Positions 23,323 to 34,768 of a stretch of 64,000 nucleotides of DNA are shown here, piece after piece; the first letter of the stretch is position 1; every line of letters starts with the position of its first letter. Origin of the DNA: Ustilaginoidea virens (Eukaryota; Ascomycota; Sordariomycetes; Hypocreales; Clavicipitaceae); contig NC_057321.1 of the NCBI RefSeq assembly GCF_000687475.1, forward strand, positions 2,666,001 through 2,730,000, in the 5' to 3' direction. The position numbers were made by a program, and so were the translations under genes. A model generated the notes under the pieces. It did not search any database. It saw only the letters and a program-made list of their open reading frames with translations, and had not been told where the DNA came from.

Positions 23323-26300
23323 ATGGTGACGATTCCTGGTCCCATATCTGAGGCGAACCGTGTACGGGAGACGTTTCGGTTTGTCCTGCCCAAAGCTACG
23401 ACGCCCGATTCTCTTGTGATTACCAAAAGCACTGACTGTACAACTTTTCTAATAATGTAAAAGGTACGAATCCGCCCTTATTGCCGGCACGGTTCCAAAT
23501 GACCCAGAACAACTCATTCCTTCTTGCCAGCTTCGCTCATCGTCTGACGCCTCGCTCACGTCGTTTGCTCAACTTGCCGTATTGCGTCTTGGCGTTTCTC
23601 GCGCTCTGGTATCGTTGTTTGATGGGAGCAACCAATACGTTGTGGCCGAGGCCACGCAGGATCTTTCCCTTCGCCCGCGTGACGTCGCCAGCGGATTTCC
23701 CTTGTGGTTATCAGGCACCTGGATCCCTCGATCGCTAGGGATATGCGACCATGTTCTTTGTTGTTCATTATCGCCCCCCTCGGTTACGGAAAACGAATTG
23801 GCTGTATTGGTGGTGGACGACCTGTCGCAGGATGCTCGTTTCCGAGACCAACCAATTCTCCGCCACGAGTGGCCCCGGAATCGATTCTATGCGGGTGTTG
23901 CCATCCGCAGTCGCTCCGGCATCAATATAGGCGTGCTCTCTGTTTTCGACGACGAGCCACGGAATGGGCTTGACTCGTCGGGCTTAAAGACGATGCGAGA
24001 ACTTTCGGCGGTCATCATGAACCACTTCGAATCGAAGCGCACCAGTGCCGCCAAGCGCTTGAGCGAGCACATGATCCGCGGTATCGGGAATTTTGTCGAT
24101 GGGTCTACGACCCTGACCAGGAGAAAGACGAGGCGCGGCTCGGCTTTTAAAAACGGCCGAGTCGCCACCCGTGTTGAAGTTGAGGCGTCCAATGAAGACG
24201 GCGTCCACGGGGCACCGACGTTGACCTCATCAGCAGTTATTGGTCTTGCCCCACCTGATACCGCTCACTTAGCAGCATATGCCGCTACTGGCGAGTCAGC
24301 TTCACAGATAGATTCAACGACGGCATCTCCAGACGTGGATGAAAAGCAGGATCCATTTTCAGAGGCAGTCCAACCTGGCATCCATTACCCATCCAATCAC
24401 GAAACCGAAGAAGAAGCAACTAGTGTCAGGATCAAAGAGGATGAATACACATGCAAGGCCCGAAAAATCTTCGACAAGGCATCCAAGATCATACGCGAGT
24501 CCATGGAAATAGACGGTGTAGTGTTTCTGGAGACGCCATTATCTTCTTTCAGTGACCGAGACCACGCAAACTGGATAAAACACGGCAAAGAGAGCAGCTC
24601 ATCGTCAAGTAGCGACGAGAAGATTTTGTCCTTTATGTCTATGAGCAAAGATGGAGCTCCAGATCCAGCTGCTGATGCGACCCGTCCACTCGCCTCAAAC
24701 ATCGCAAAGGTTTCCGACGCGCCGCCTCCTTTTAGAATTCCGGACAAGTTTCTTCGGAAACTCCTTCGACGTTATCCTGGAGGAAACATTTTTAATTTTG
24801 ACGAGTATGGGTCGGTACAGTCGAGCGATTCATCGAGTGAGGAAACAACATCTGCGGATGCTGACGGCACAGGCGGGGGGGATCGAGTCCGGAAAACGAC
24901 GTCGAGTCCGCGCTCAAGGATGAAGCATAGCGAACAAGAGGTGCTCATGAGGATGCTTCCCGGGGCGCGATGCATAGCCTTTGTGCCGGTGTGGGACCCC
25001 CAGGAGCAGCGTTGGTTCGCCGGAGCCTTTGCGTATACCAAAACACACACCCGTATCTTTACTGCACGAGGTGACCTCAGCTACCTCGTTGCCTTTGGAG
25101 CCGTGGCCATGGCCGAGGTCTCCCGCCTCAAAGCCACGCTGGCGGATAAGTCCAAAATGGACATGCTAGGTTCCCTGTCGCATGAATTGCGCTCTCCGTT
25201 ACACGGGGTGGTCTTTGGCTCCGAGCTACTGCACGAGACATCTCTCGACTCGTTCCAAAAGGATGTATTACACACGGTGGAGATTTGCGGACGCACGCTT
25301 TTAGATACTGTTAATCACCTCCTGGATTGGACCAAGATTAATAACCTATCCACGAAGAAAGCTGCAAGACGAGCGGTAGTGGGTGGACGAGACGCTGAGA
25401 CGAACGCTAGTCAAGACGGAGCCGAGCCGAGTAAAATTGCCGCTAATCTGATCAGCTTGACTGGGCATGTGCCAATCGACATGCTGGTTGAAGAGGTTGT
25501 CGAGAGCGTGTTTGTGGGCCACACCTATCAGAAGCTCACTGTCGCTCGCTCGGCCAAAGCTTCGCCACCCAATGATGACCGAGGCGCCTTGCGACGATTT
25601 GATGCCATGCAAGTGGCCATGGACGAACCCGAGACGGCTTGCTCCGCGTCGAACAACGTTGCAATGAGCCTGTACATCGAACCTGCAGCGTCGTGGACCT
25701 TTTACACCCAAGCTGGTGCACTTCGTCGAGTGGTGATGAACTTGGTGGGGAATTCCCTCAAGTACACCGAAAAGGGCTTCATAGCCGTCAGAATAAGCCA
25801 ATCTCCGTGGCCGTCACCGCCAAACTCGGAGCAGGCACGAACAGGCCGCGACGTTCGAAATGTCTGCATCATGGTTTCCGACTCTGGGCAGGGGATGAGT
25901 GAAGACTACTTGCATAATCGCCTGTTTGTTCCCTTTTCTCAAGAAAACAGGATGAGCCCCGGCGTTGGCTTGGGACTGAGCTTCGTCAAGCGCATCACCT
26001 CGGCGCTTGGCGGCCACATTCAGGTTCAAAGTCGGGTCGGCCACGGTACCACCATTACTGTCAGCTTGCCGTTGGAGACGACCTCGGCGAGTTTGCCGCC
26101 AGTGCCAGGAGGCCAGCATACTCTGGAAGGGGATATTGAGCAAGGTGCTGACTCCTTTGCGCCTGAAATGGCCAAACTCAAGGGTCTCCGAGTCCGCTTT
26201 TTGGGCTTCAAATCCGCCGCCTCCGCCACCGCCGCCGCCACCGCCAAGCCGGCCAGACGGTTTCCCGCGATGGGCAGCCAACATGATGTTGGTTCTACCT

Positions 26301-27258
26301 TGACGGCCACGTGTCGAAAATGGCTGCAAATGCACGTGCTGGAATGTCAGGAAAACATGGGAGCGACAGTGGACGTTATTCTGTGCAGCCAGGACCACGC
26401 GGACCGATTCCTCGCCAATGCCACGAGGCCATTAATCCCAACACCTGTTGTCATTGTCTGCCGCAACGCGCTACTCGTGCGCGAGATGAAGGCGAAATGG
26501 GCAGAAGCGAGCAAAGACCAGAAATTTCTCGTGAATCAGCTGCTCGAATTCATTTCTGAGCCGTAAGTCCGGGCACTCGTTTTCGTGTTCAATCGCCCAA
26601 TACTGACCATGTGTATACACACACACGCTGTAGCGTCGGGCCTCGGAAGCTGGCAAAGGTCCTGGCATCGAGCCTTGAGCGGAGACAAGCAATGGTGTCG
26701 GTCAGCATGCCACCAGAACTAACGCCACCGGCCGAGCCGGAGCCGGACCGGTACCTCGCGGCTCTCGCCGACGGAGGGTCAACGTCGGGTGGAATCGCGA
26801 GTGAGAGATGCGAGTCTCCATGGCCAGATCCGGAAGATGAGCAAAGGGCGGATGGTTCCCGCGAGGGGCACGCTATGAGCAGCAAGTTTCTCATTGTGGA
26901 CGACAATCCCATCAACATCAAGATACTCTCGTCGTGCATGGACAAGATGGGACTGGAGCATGACGTGGCTCGCGATGGAAAGGAGGCGGTGGAGGCATTC
27001 AAGAGAAACGCGGGGGCGTACAGGTGCATATTTATGGACATTACCATGCCGGTGATGAATGGATACGAGGCAACGAGCCTGATACGGCAGCAGGAAAGGG
27101 AAGCGGAGCTGCCAGCGTGCGTGATTATCGCACTGACAGGGCTGGCCTCGGTGCAGGCGCAGCAGGAAGCGGCGGCCAGCGGCATCGACCTGTTTCTGAC
27201 GAAGCCGGCAAAGATTAGGGAGCTGAAGCATATTCTGGCGCTCAAGGGGTTACTATGA
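23323..27258 (+). CDS. Cytosolic hybrid histidine kinase (GAF-HisKA-HATPase-REC)
   Basis: Exons 23323-23378, 23464-26562 and 26634-27258 give 1259 residues. Exon 1 was placed because joining TTTCG at 23378 to GTACGAATCC rebuilds the N-terminal motif RETFRYES seen in this kinase class. A GAF-like sensor lies at about 50-185 (RLGVSRALVSLFDG, FYAGVAIRSRSGINIGVLSV), then a long polar linker with SSSSS runs. HisKA: His592 in GSLSHELRSPLHG. HATPase: N-box near 778 (NLVGNSLKYTEKG), then DSGQGMSE and GVGLGLSFVK. A low-complexity Ala/Pro stretch precedes the receiver, which has VDDNPIN and phosphorylated Asp1187 (FMDITMPVMNG). No membrane segment. Such kinases feed phosphate through a histidine phosphotransfer protein to response regulators of stress or development. 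The signal sensed is unknown. Confidence 0.92.
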
Positions 27259-28450
27259 CGACGAATGGCGATCAAGGGCGTTTTGCCGAGCTGCATGACA
27301 TACCCGACCAGACCTCAGCAGGTTCTTCTGGATGATGCTGCCAGGTTATGCGCCCCCGGGGCCCGTGATGAAAATACACCAATGACTCCAGCCACGGCGC
27401 ACCGAAGTTGTAGTTAGTCCTGGCCTTAACGTTTGTCTGGCATTTGATCCGACGCTTTCACAAACTCTGCTGCTCCGCGACCTCCCGGCACCCATTGACA
27501 CGTGCAGCAAAAGAGCAAAGCACCGAGCACAGAGCACAAATGACGCCAACGCAGGCAAGGCCCGCCCCACGATGGACGCGGCGAGAAGAATGCGGTGCGA
27601 TAAATTCGCAGGGTGGCAGCGTACGCGTCGTCCGTCACAGCGCTTACATGCTGTGATTCGCGCACGTGGTTGGTATACTAAATATTGATCGCGAAAAGCA
27701 GGGCTATTCGCCACATCTTGTTTTATTAGAATTAATGCATTACTACCTAAGTTGTGGCTATTTGAATTCTTACGCGATAATGTGGTGATGGCGTTGATGT
27801 GGGGGTTGTTGCGACACTTTTGCGTATATACTGTACATAGTAAGCTGGGTGCTGGTCGTCGCTGGCAGGGCTGCATTCGCCGAGTAAGCATTATGCTGGC
27901 AGACCAACCAGACGCAGACGACATGGGAACTTTTGTCCCGTCAGTACAGTACGTGTACGGACTACATGGCTGTCTGTGGCTGTCTGTATCCACAGGCCCA
28001 CAGGCCCGCAGGCCCACAGTACAGCAAGTCAGCTCGGCTCGGCTATCTTGTGGCGCCGGACCCTGATTTCAGCACGCCTCGTTGGCATGTCCGCGTAAAA
28101 ACCCCCTGCGGCGAGCTTTCCATCACGGCTTTCTTTTTTGGCGGGGTGGTTCAGCAGCAAGGCATGGGATTTTCCTCCTCGACGCGATGTGCCCTGGGGC
28201 CATGTCTCGCCTCTGCGCAGCAGTCGCCTTGGCTTCCATGGCATATGCACACCTCGTTGCCTTTTGTCGTTGGACCGGCGCAAGGCCGCGCGGCAACCGA
28301 GGCCGGCAACAAGCAGACAGACACTGGAGCTCTCTGCCTGCCTTGCGGGTGGGGGGCTCGGCTCCATCTGCAGCAGCCAGCGCCAAGACCCGGCTTAGTC
28401 AAATGGATGGCCAGGCAGCATCCTGATTGGCCCGCCGAGCGCGGTGTTTG

Positions 28451-28479
28451 GCCCTGCCCTGCCCTGCCCTGCCCTGCCC
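28451..28479. repeat. (GCCCT)n pentanucleotide repeat
   Basis: About six copies of GCCCT/CCCTG in tandem with no interruption. Confidence 0.9.
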
Positions 28480-29347
28480 GCTTTGGCTAGCTGCGCACGC
28501 GCGGCCTGCAGCACCAACTTCTTCTCTACTACATAATGTAGGTTATGGATTTTACATGCCCCTTTTTGCCCTCTTCCCGCCGGGCGAACACTGAATAATG
28601 CGGATACGATTCCCTTGTTCCAGGCGGAGCATGATTGGGTGAGCCCCAGGCAAAAAAAAAAAAAGCTTCAATGCCCCCGCCCCCATGACAAAGATGTATA
28701 TTGGCAATGAAAAAAAAATACAGTTTTAGTGAGTAGGGCAAAGATATATGTTAGTAATAGTGTTGCCGCATCGGCCTTTGTAACTTCTTTTTTTTTTTGT
28801 TTTTTTTTTGTTTTTTTTTGTTTTTTTTTCTCGCTTTGCCTCCAATTCGCGAGCGTGCGTGCGGCGCGGCCAGAGAGACCAGACCAAGGCAGCACGAGCA
28901 CGGCATGGGTGCTTGGTCCTTGTTGCTGCCGCTTAGCAGCAGCCAGCTATGCTTGACAGGTGGCTGGGGTTTTGTGTCCCCTTGCCATCCATCCCCTGTG
29001 CGCGTGCGACGGCTGGTGGCATTTCAGCCCAGGGATGCGGAGCGGCGGAGCCGCACGCCGACCCCGGGAACAAAGAGCCCATCCACCGAGTGCCGAGTAG
29101 CGAGTAATCAAGAGTCGAGAGTCAATGCCAAGCGCCGTGCTGCAGATTCCTGAGTCGCCTGCGCAGGCATCCCCCCACCCGGCAATGCCTGTCTTGATTA
29201 GGGCGCGAGGCGAGTCGGTTCTTTTGCCAGTCCTGCTCGCAGGGGGCAAAGGTCAAAGGGCGGCGCATGTTGCCGTTCCGGCAGCTCGCTGCTCATGCCT
29301 GAGGGGAGTCCGGGCCGGCTTACTAGACGGGAATCCGTCCCGGGAAA

Positions 29348-29374
29348 CATATAAAGACGTGTGTGCTTGCCACA
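29348..29374 (+). promoter_or_regulatory. TATA-type core promoter of first secreted-protein gene
   Basis: CATATAAAG at 29348-29356 is followed by GCTTGCCACA at 29365-29374. The same two words in the same order occur upstream of the paralogue (32316 and 32329). The start codon is 173 bp after the TATA-like word. Role inferred from position and conservation. Confidence 0.6.
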
Positions 29375-29395
29375 GGACGACGACGACGACGACGG

Positions 29396-29520
29396 CTTGC
29401 CAAGCTCCAAAACCACCACCAGCATCACAGCCAGCACCGCAGCCCTGCCAAACAGTTCGACGCTTGCCAAGCAAGTTCCACCATCACCACCAGCATCGCA
29501 GCCCTCCCAAACAGCTCCCC
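29396..29520. repeat. Two-copy ~67-bp repeat in 5' leader
   Basis: The segments starting CTTGCCAAG at 29396 and at 29463 share ACCACCAGCATC, GCAGCCCT and CCAAACAG in the same order, so the untranslated leader of this gene carries an imperfect tandem duplication. The paralogue at 32469 lacks it. Confidence 0.7.
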
Positions 29521-29528
29521 CTCCCAAC

Positions 29529-29845
29529 ATGAAGACTTGCTCCCTCGCAGCCCTTGCCGCTTTCGCCGCCTCGGCGCTCGCCGCCCCCCTGGCGGACGAC
29601 GCGTCCCTCGCCGCAAACCGCGCCAAGCGGACCATGCCCAGCAGCTACTGCACCATCGGCGCCATCAACCAGTGCGCCGACATTGTCAACCCCTACCTGT
29701 CTTCCTGTCCGGACTGCATCCGCAGCCTGGGCGGCGAGTGCTCGACCTGGAGTTTTGAATACATCAACAATACCTGGGTACGTGGGCCGCGCTTTTCCTG
29801 CGCCGCGCAACTGCCGGCACGATGCTAACCCTTCCGCAGTGCTGA
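29529..29845 (+). CDS. Small secreted cysteine-rich protein, copy 1
   Basis: Exons 29529-29777 and 29840-29845 give 84 residues. Residues 1 to about 19 form a signal peptide (MKTCSLAALAAFAASALAAP), then an acidic pro-like stretch ends in a dibasic Lys33-Arg34, a Kex2-type site. The predicted mature part is about 50 residues with six cysteines (41, 49, 60, 63, 71, 84) spaced C-x7-C-x10-C-x2-C-x7-C-x12-C, and an Asn-Asn-Thr sequon at 80-82. The 62-nt intron (GTACGT, branch TGCTAACC, acceptor CGCAG) puts the last Cys codon and stop alone in exon 2. The paralogue at 32469 has identical cysteine spacing and intron position. Function unknown; size and disulfide pattern suit an extracellular or effector-like role, which is only inference. 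Confidence 0.85.
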
Positions 29846-31921
29846 GCTGAGCTTAAGGGGGCGAAGGCGGCGGTCGTTGGCCGTTTGTACATATACGCAT
29901 GTACACATCTGGCCGTGGTGGGCGCGGCGGGGCTGGGCGGAGTGCCTCGTGCTGTTTGTTGTATATAGATGCGGCGTTTTTGTACATGACCAACTTGCTG
30001 CGCCGGATGGCGAGGGCACTGGGCTGTGGGAAATGGTTGCTTGCCGACCGGGAGCAAGGGCGCGTGAAGCGTGTGTACATGTGATGGCTTGTTTTGGGGA
30101 TGCTTTCTGCGCAGTGCATATGCAGGCTGGATACCAAGGGCTGGCACCGGGCGCAAGGACGCCGGGGACGAGGGCAAAGGCCAGCGGTCAGGTTTAGTTT
30201 GGATGCTTTGGACTCTGTAATCGCAAAGAGCGAAGAGTGTACCCATGTGCCGCGGCAGCACTGCCGACTCCATTTGCAAGCAGAGCAGGAACAAAGATGC
30301 GCAAAATAGCGCCCGTTTATCGGGGCGACGTCCCCAGAGGGACCTGGTGTACGCAGTGCTCGGCACGATTTGCCTCGAAACCCCAACTTAACGATGCCTG
30401 CGATACTTGCGCCGCTGTCGCGCTGGTTGGAGCACTGGCTGGCGCATGTATGTGCCTTATTCCACCACGCGACGGTTGGGATGCCGTCGCAACACGCCGC
30501 CCTCCGGCACAGCGTGAAGCCCTCACTCGCAAAGGGGCAACATGACCCGTCAGCCTCACTGCTTTGCGCCCTTCACAAGCGGCATGACGTGCTCTGAATA
30601 CTTGATCATTCGCCACATTACGTGCGTGCGCCACGCCTACGCACTTCCTAGGGTAATTTGGTGATCTGAAATAAGCGACCTTGCCTTGCCGGCGTTAGCC
30701 AGGGCTTTACTTCACGCGCAACGGTACAGAAACACCCCGCGGCACGTGTAAAAAAAAAGAGCAAAAAAAAAGAAGAAAAAAAGACCTGCTTGCGAGATTG
30801 TCGCGCTTGCAGGCCAGATCACTCGCCGGACGCTGATTACTAGGAACAGATGCTGTTGAATGGGCGAGTTGGCGCATCTGTTTCTCTGTGCAGTCTCGTC
30901 GATTCCTTGCCCGAGGGCCGCAGAGTCTATGTACCAAGCCCCCCCCCCCCCCAAACTGTACATATGACTGACTGCTCGACACGACATGCACCGTCCGGTG
31001 CGTACTTTCGCACACCGTTGCGCTACAGTAGCCGCCATATAAGGGAGGGACTGGGGGTCTGGTACCTCGGGAGTAGAGTAGAGCCTGGTATGCCCTCTCT
31101 GCTTGGGAAACCAGGACATTCCAAGGAAACGCCAGGCATGATGAATTTTAGGCACTCGATGCTCAGACCTGTCAACTGCATTCGGCCAGATGTCAATGGT
31201 TTTTTACTTCCAATAGCTTGGCCAGCCGTCTACGGGCAGCCCGCCAGCCAGCGCCAAGGCCGGGCAAACGCCCCCGACGTGCCGCGTTTCCGTATGTACC
31301 TAATGTACCAGCCCGCTAGGCACGACCGTTGACTAAACCCCCGGTGCCGACGGCCGACAAGACAACAGCCGCCGCGCACGTGTCGTTGACGCTTTTGGCG
31401 TGGCGTACGCCGTTGGCGCCACGCTTTGTTCTCTCACCACGTGGCGTCGGAGCAGAGAAGGGCGGATGATAGATCCCAGCACGGGCTGTGATTGGGCGAG
31501 AGGCTTTAGCGGCTGGCGACCAGACCGAGGGCCGGCTGGGGGACTTGGTTTTTCAACGCGCGGGAAACGTTGCTGCCGTGCCCCGTAGAAGAGGGGCGGG
31601 GGGGCTTACTAAAGTGCTCCGCCCCAGTGTGAAGTGCGACGTGGACAATACGCAGCGGAAAGCTTTCGGGCCTACAGCCCCCGGGCTCCGACAACCCCCC
31701 CCCTCCTCCCCGGCCCGGGCAAACGCCCCCCCCGACGTGCCGGGTTGCCGGACAAGTCGCAGCCGCATTACGAATCGCCGGGCCTCCTCTGGCGGGGGGC
31801 CTCTGAAAAAGTTTTGCGAGCCGAAGGTTTGATTAGGCTTTACCAAAAAAGTCCTTGCTGGCGGGGGCGCGCCAACGCAAAAAGGGACCAGCGACGTGGC
31901 CCTTTGATACAGTACAGACCC

Positions 31922-31922
<1 letters not shown>

Positions 31923-31954
<32 letters not shown>
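31923..31954. repeat. Poly(A) tract, 32 nt
   Basis: Uninterrupted A run in intergenic DNA. It may be a simple microsatellite or the tail of a degraded retroposed copy; no target-site duplication was identified. Confidence 0.9.
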
Positions 31955-31956
<2 letters not shown>

Positions 31957-32315
31957 CGATAGTTCGGCATCGTCAAGGCAGACCGGAAAACATAGCATCG
32001 AGCTGCTTGCTTCCTCGCGCCCATCATGCGTCCTGCACGACTGCTAGCCAAGGCTTGCTTGGTGACTAGACGGTCAAAACGTAGACCGTGATGGCGCTTT
32101 CTACCTCTCCCGGGCGTCTTGCTCGCAACGCCGACCCGAGCGCCACGGCGATTCTAGAATGCCTGGCGGCAACGTATGCGACCTCTCTCCGGCACCTTGT
32201 TCCGTCGACCTCGTTCGCAACGACCGACTGATGGCAAGGCACGCCGTCCCGAGCGCATTACTCATGCCCAGGGCTCCCGGGCCGGGGCTCCAGATACCCA
32301 TCAACCTTGGAAACA

Positions 32316-32338
32316 CATATAAAGCCCTGCTTGCCACA
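32316..32338 (+). promoter_or_regulatory. TATA-type core promoter of second secreted-protein gene
   Basis: CATATAAAG at 32316-32324 and GCTTGCCACA at 32329-32338 match the motif pair upstream of the first copy. The start codon is 145 bp after the TATA-like word. Confidence 0.6.
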
Positions 32339-32468
32339 CCGTCAACCGATCCACGACCACACCCACAACCCGGCTCACCAAGTTCCCAACACCGAGCATC
32401 ACCACCACCACCACAGCCCCTGCCCCAGCTCCAGCCCCAGCCCCCAAGACGCTTCTACGCCCGCCACC

Positions 32469-32772
32469 ATGAAGACTTGCTTCCTCGCAGTCCTTGCCGG
32501 CTTCGCCGTCGCGGCGCTCGCAGCCCCCCTCGACGACGCATCCGTCGCCGTGGGAAAACGCCAGGCGGAGGCGACCGACAACTGCAACTCGGGCGAGCTC
32601 AACGAGTGTGCCAACGTTGACGACCCCTATGTGCCTTCCTGCCCCGAATGCGTCCGCAGCCTTGGCGGGGAATGTGCTACCTGGAGCTTTGATTATATTA
32701 ACAATACCTGGGTACGTGGTCGCTTGCGTGCAAAAGCCGGCCTTTGCGCTAACCCTTGCTGTCAAGTGCTGA
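32469..32772 (+). CDS. Small secreted cysteine-rich protein, copy 2
   Basis: Exons 32469-32711 and 32767-32772 give 82 residues. Start context is CCGCCACCATGA. A signal peptide (residues 1 to about 19) is followed by an acidic pro-like segment and dibasic Lys30-Arg31. The mature part has cysteines at 39, 47, 58, 61, 69 and 82, exactly the spacing of copy 1, and ends in the shared block SFDYINNTWC. The 55-nt intron (GTACGTGG, branch GCTAACC, acceptor TCAAG) again leaves only the Cys codon and stop in the last exon. The signal peptide and the segment from the third Cys onward are well conserved between copies; the pro-segment and first mature residues have diverged. Function unknown. Confidence 0.85.
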
Positions 32773-34768
32773 GCGGAGGCTTTTGGCCCGGTCAAGTGGG
32801 CGGTTGTCGGGGGCCATTCTTGCGGGTCGCGACGTGGGCTGCCCTTGGCTGCGTTTACACCCGTCTGCTGTGATGTGATGCCGGATGGACAAGGCCGGGT
32901 GGACAAGGACCTGTGTGGGTGCGCCTGCTTTGTGTGTACGCTGGATACTTTTGGCGTTGGACGTGTGGTACATGTGGTGTAGACTGGATCTTTTTTTGCG
33001 CCGTATATATGTGTATATATCTGTGTTTATGTGTATATATGTAGACTGGGAATGTTTTTTGTCGACCCAACGGACGCTCGGTGACTGCGTGATATCGCTG
33101 CAACTGGCAACATGCTGGGCTGCGCTGACTGGCAGATGTCGTCGCCTCGTTATACCCCGAAAGCACAAGACCCTGCTCGCAGTTGAAGGGGTTCCCGCTC
33201 GCGCCCGTCTTGGCGTGGGCAGCCCACCCCCTCCCCCCTAGCTCTGGCCAGGTCTGCAGGTCGCTTAAAGAACTGTCGAGGCGGTGATACCGAGCGGAGT
33301 ACTGTAGTCCATGTCCGTGTCTCGCTCAGTCCACCCGGCTTGCCCGTACCGACATTCGAGCCGCACCACCGAGTCCACTTGATGATTTGATGGCCGCAGC
33401 TCTCGCATACCTGCAGATCCAGCAGCTCCACAGATGCGATACTTTCACCGTCGACTGCGCCGAGGCCGCTTGCGACCACACAAGGCCTGGCTATTCCCAC
33501 GTTGGGCCCTGCGGCGGGATTCCTCGGCAAGAAAAAGCGCTGCTGCGCATCTCGGATATGACGGCGGGTCTTTGTGCGTTTTGGTATCGCGCTAAAATAC
33601 TGGGTGTCGGGCTGTAACAAGGGCAGCTCTGTTGGGCCTCTTGTACCGAGTGCCGCGGGATGTGTTGGTGGAATATCGGCTCAGGTTGATGTTGAATGTG
33701 CGCAGAAGGGCTGCAGACCCGAAGAAAGCTTCTACTGGCAGCAGAGGAGAACCCGGGCCTACGTTGTTCCGGGGTACTGGGGGTTAGCGGCACATATTAT
33801 CACCAGCTCGATTTACCCTCCTACATACCAAAGGTATATACCTCCATTCCGACCCTTTGGTCACGGGCAACAAGTTTCACGCCCGACAACCAAGCCAGGA
33901 TACAGCATACTGCGTACTGCGTACCCGCCCAACATGTGTGGTTTGTTGAAGTGGAGGAGGTGTGTGATGCCGGCGCCACTATGCCGGGCCCGCCCCCACA
34001 AAGCCGTAACAATGCGGCCCACGCGGCCAAGTTGCATTCAATGTCAAGTTGTCGCGCATCACGGTGTGGTGTCATGCCAGCACTGCTTGGTGCTGGGATT
34101 TGCTCTCCAGCCAGTCGCAGGGTCGGCACCAGCGGCAACCTTTGGCTTTGGCGCACCGTCCACGCAAATTGGCTAGGTCTAACGGTACCGCGGTAATAGT
34201 ACATCCCCCCTTCGAAGTATACACTCCGTAGTACACACCCCGCAGTTCGCGACACAGTACGTTCTGCGAAACTGACACTGTGCTCCTCGAAAATAGCCCG
34301 GTAGCATCTCGTCTCTTCTCGTTCCATCCATTCACAGCCGATCCGCGTCATCCATCAATCAATGCCTGCAGTATGAAGCGCCGCGACCAGCTACGTCGCC
34401 CTGGTGCGGGGTGCCCGGCCTTCACTCCGATACCAACTGGGCATCTCGCGAGTTGCGCCACGTTCCCGACCAGCTCACCGCGCCGTCCCGCGCCGCCCCC
34501 ACGATGGGCTGAGGAGCTGAACAGTGGTCCTTGATGATTGATCCTGCAGATCCTGCAGACCAGACCCTCTTGACCCCGTCGGGGCCTGGCCCCCATCGCC
34601 GCGTGATTCACTCATCATGCCTCAGTCCACCAGTCGGTCCACTGGGCTCCGAAGCTCGGCATCTGCTCTGGCACAAAAGGCCCTTCTTTTTTCCCCTCGG
34701 GTAGGTTAGGTGCTCGATACTGTCGCGGCGACAACTGCATTTGAGTCCATTGTCGAAAACCAGCCGCC
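32773..34768. other. Intergenic, no supported gene
   Basis: About 2 kb. It contains TGTATATATGTG-type alternating stretches near 33000-33045 and no recognisable coding region. The 3' part is the promoter and leader of the monooxygenase gene. Confidence 0.6.

Larger units (their letters stand above)
27259..29528. other. Intergenic, microsatellite-rich
   Basis: About 2.3 kb without a supported gene. It contains a CCCTG pentamer repeat at 28451-28479 and, at 28788-28830, a run of T tracts separated by single G residues. Overlapping open frames of 60-220 codons occur on both strands, none with recognisable domains. The last 200 bp form the promoter and leader of the first small secreted protein gene. 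Confidence 0.6.
29846..32468. other. Intergenic between the two secreted-protein paralogues
   Basis: About 2.6 kb with no supported gene. A similar GC-rich phrase (GGGCAAACGCCCC...CGACGTGCCG) occurs near 31263 and again near 31718. A 32-A homopolymer lies at 31923-31954. No transposon-like reading frame was recognised that would explain the duplication. Confidence 0.6.

Noticed and set aside
31923..31954. Poly(A) tract as evidence of a LINE or retrocopy
   Set aside because: No reverse transcriptase, gene-like sequence or target-site duplication was seen next to it.
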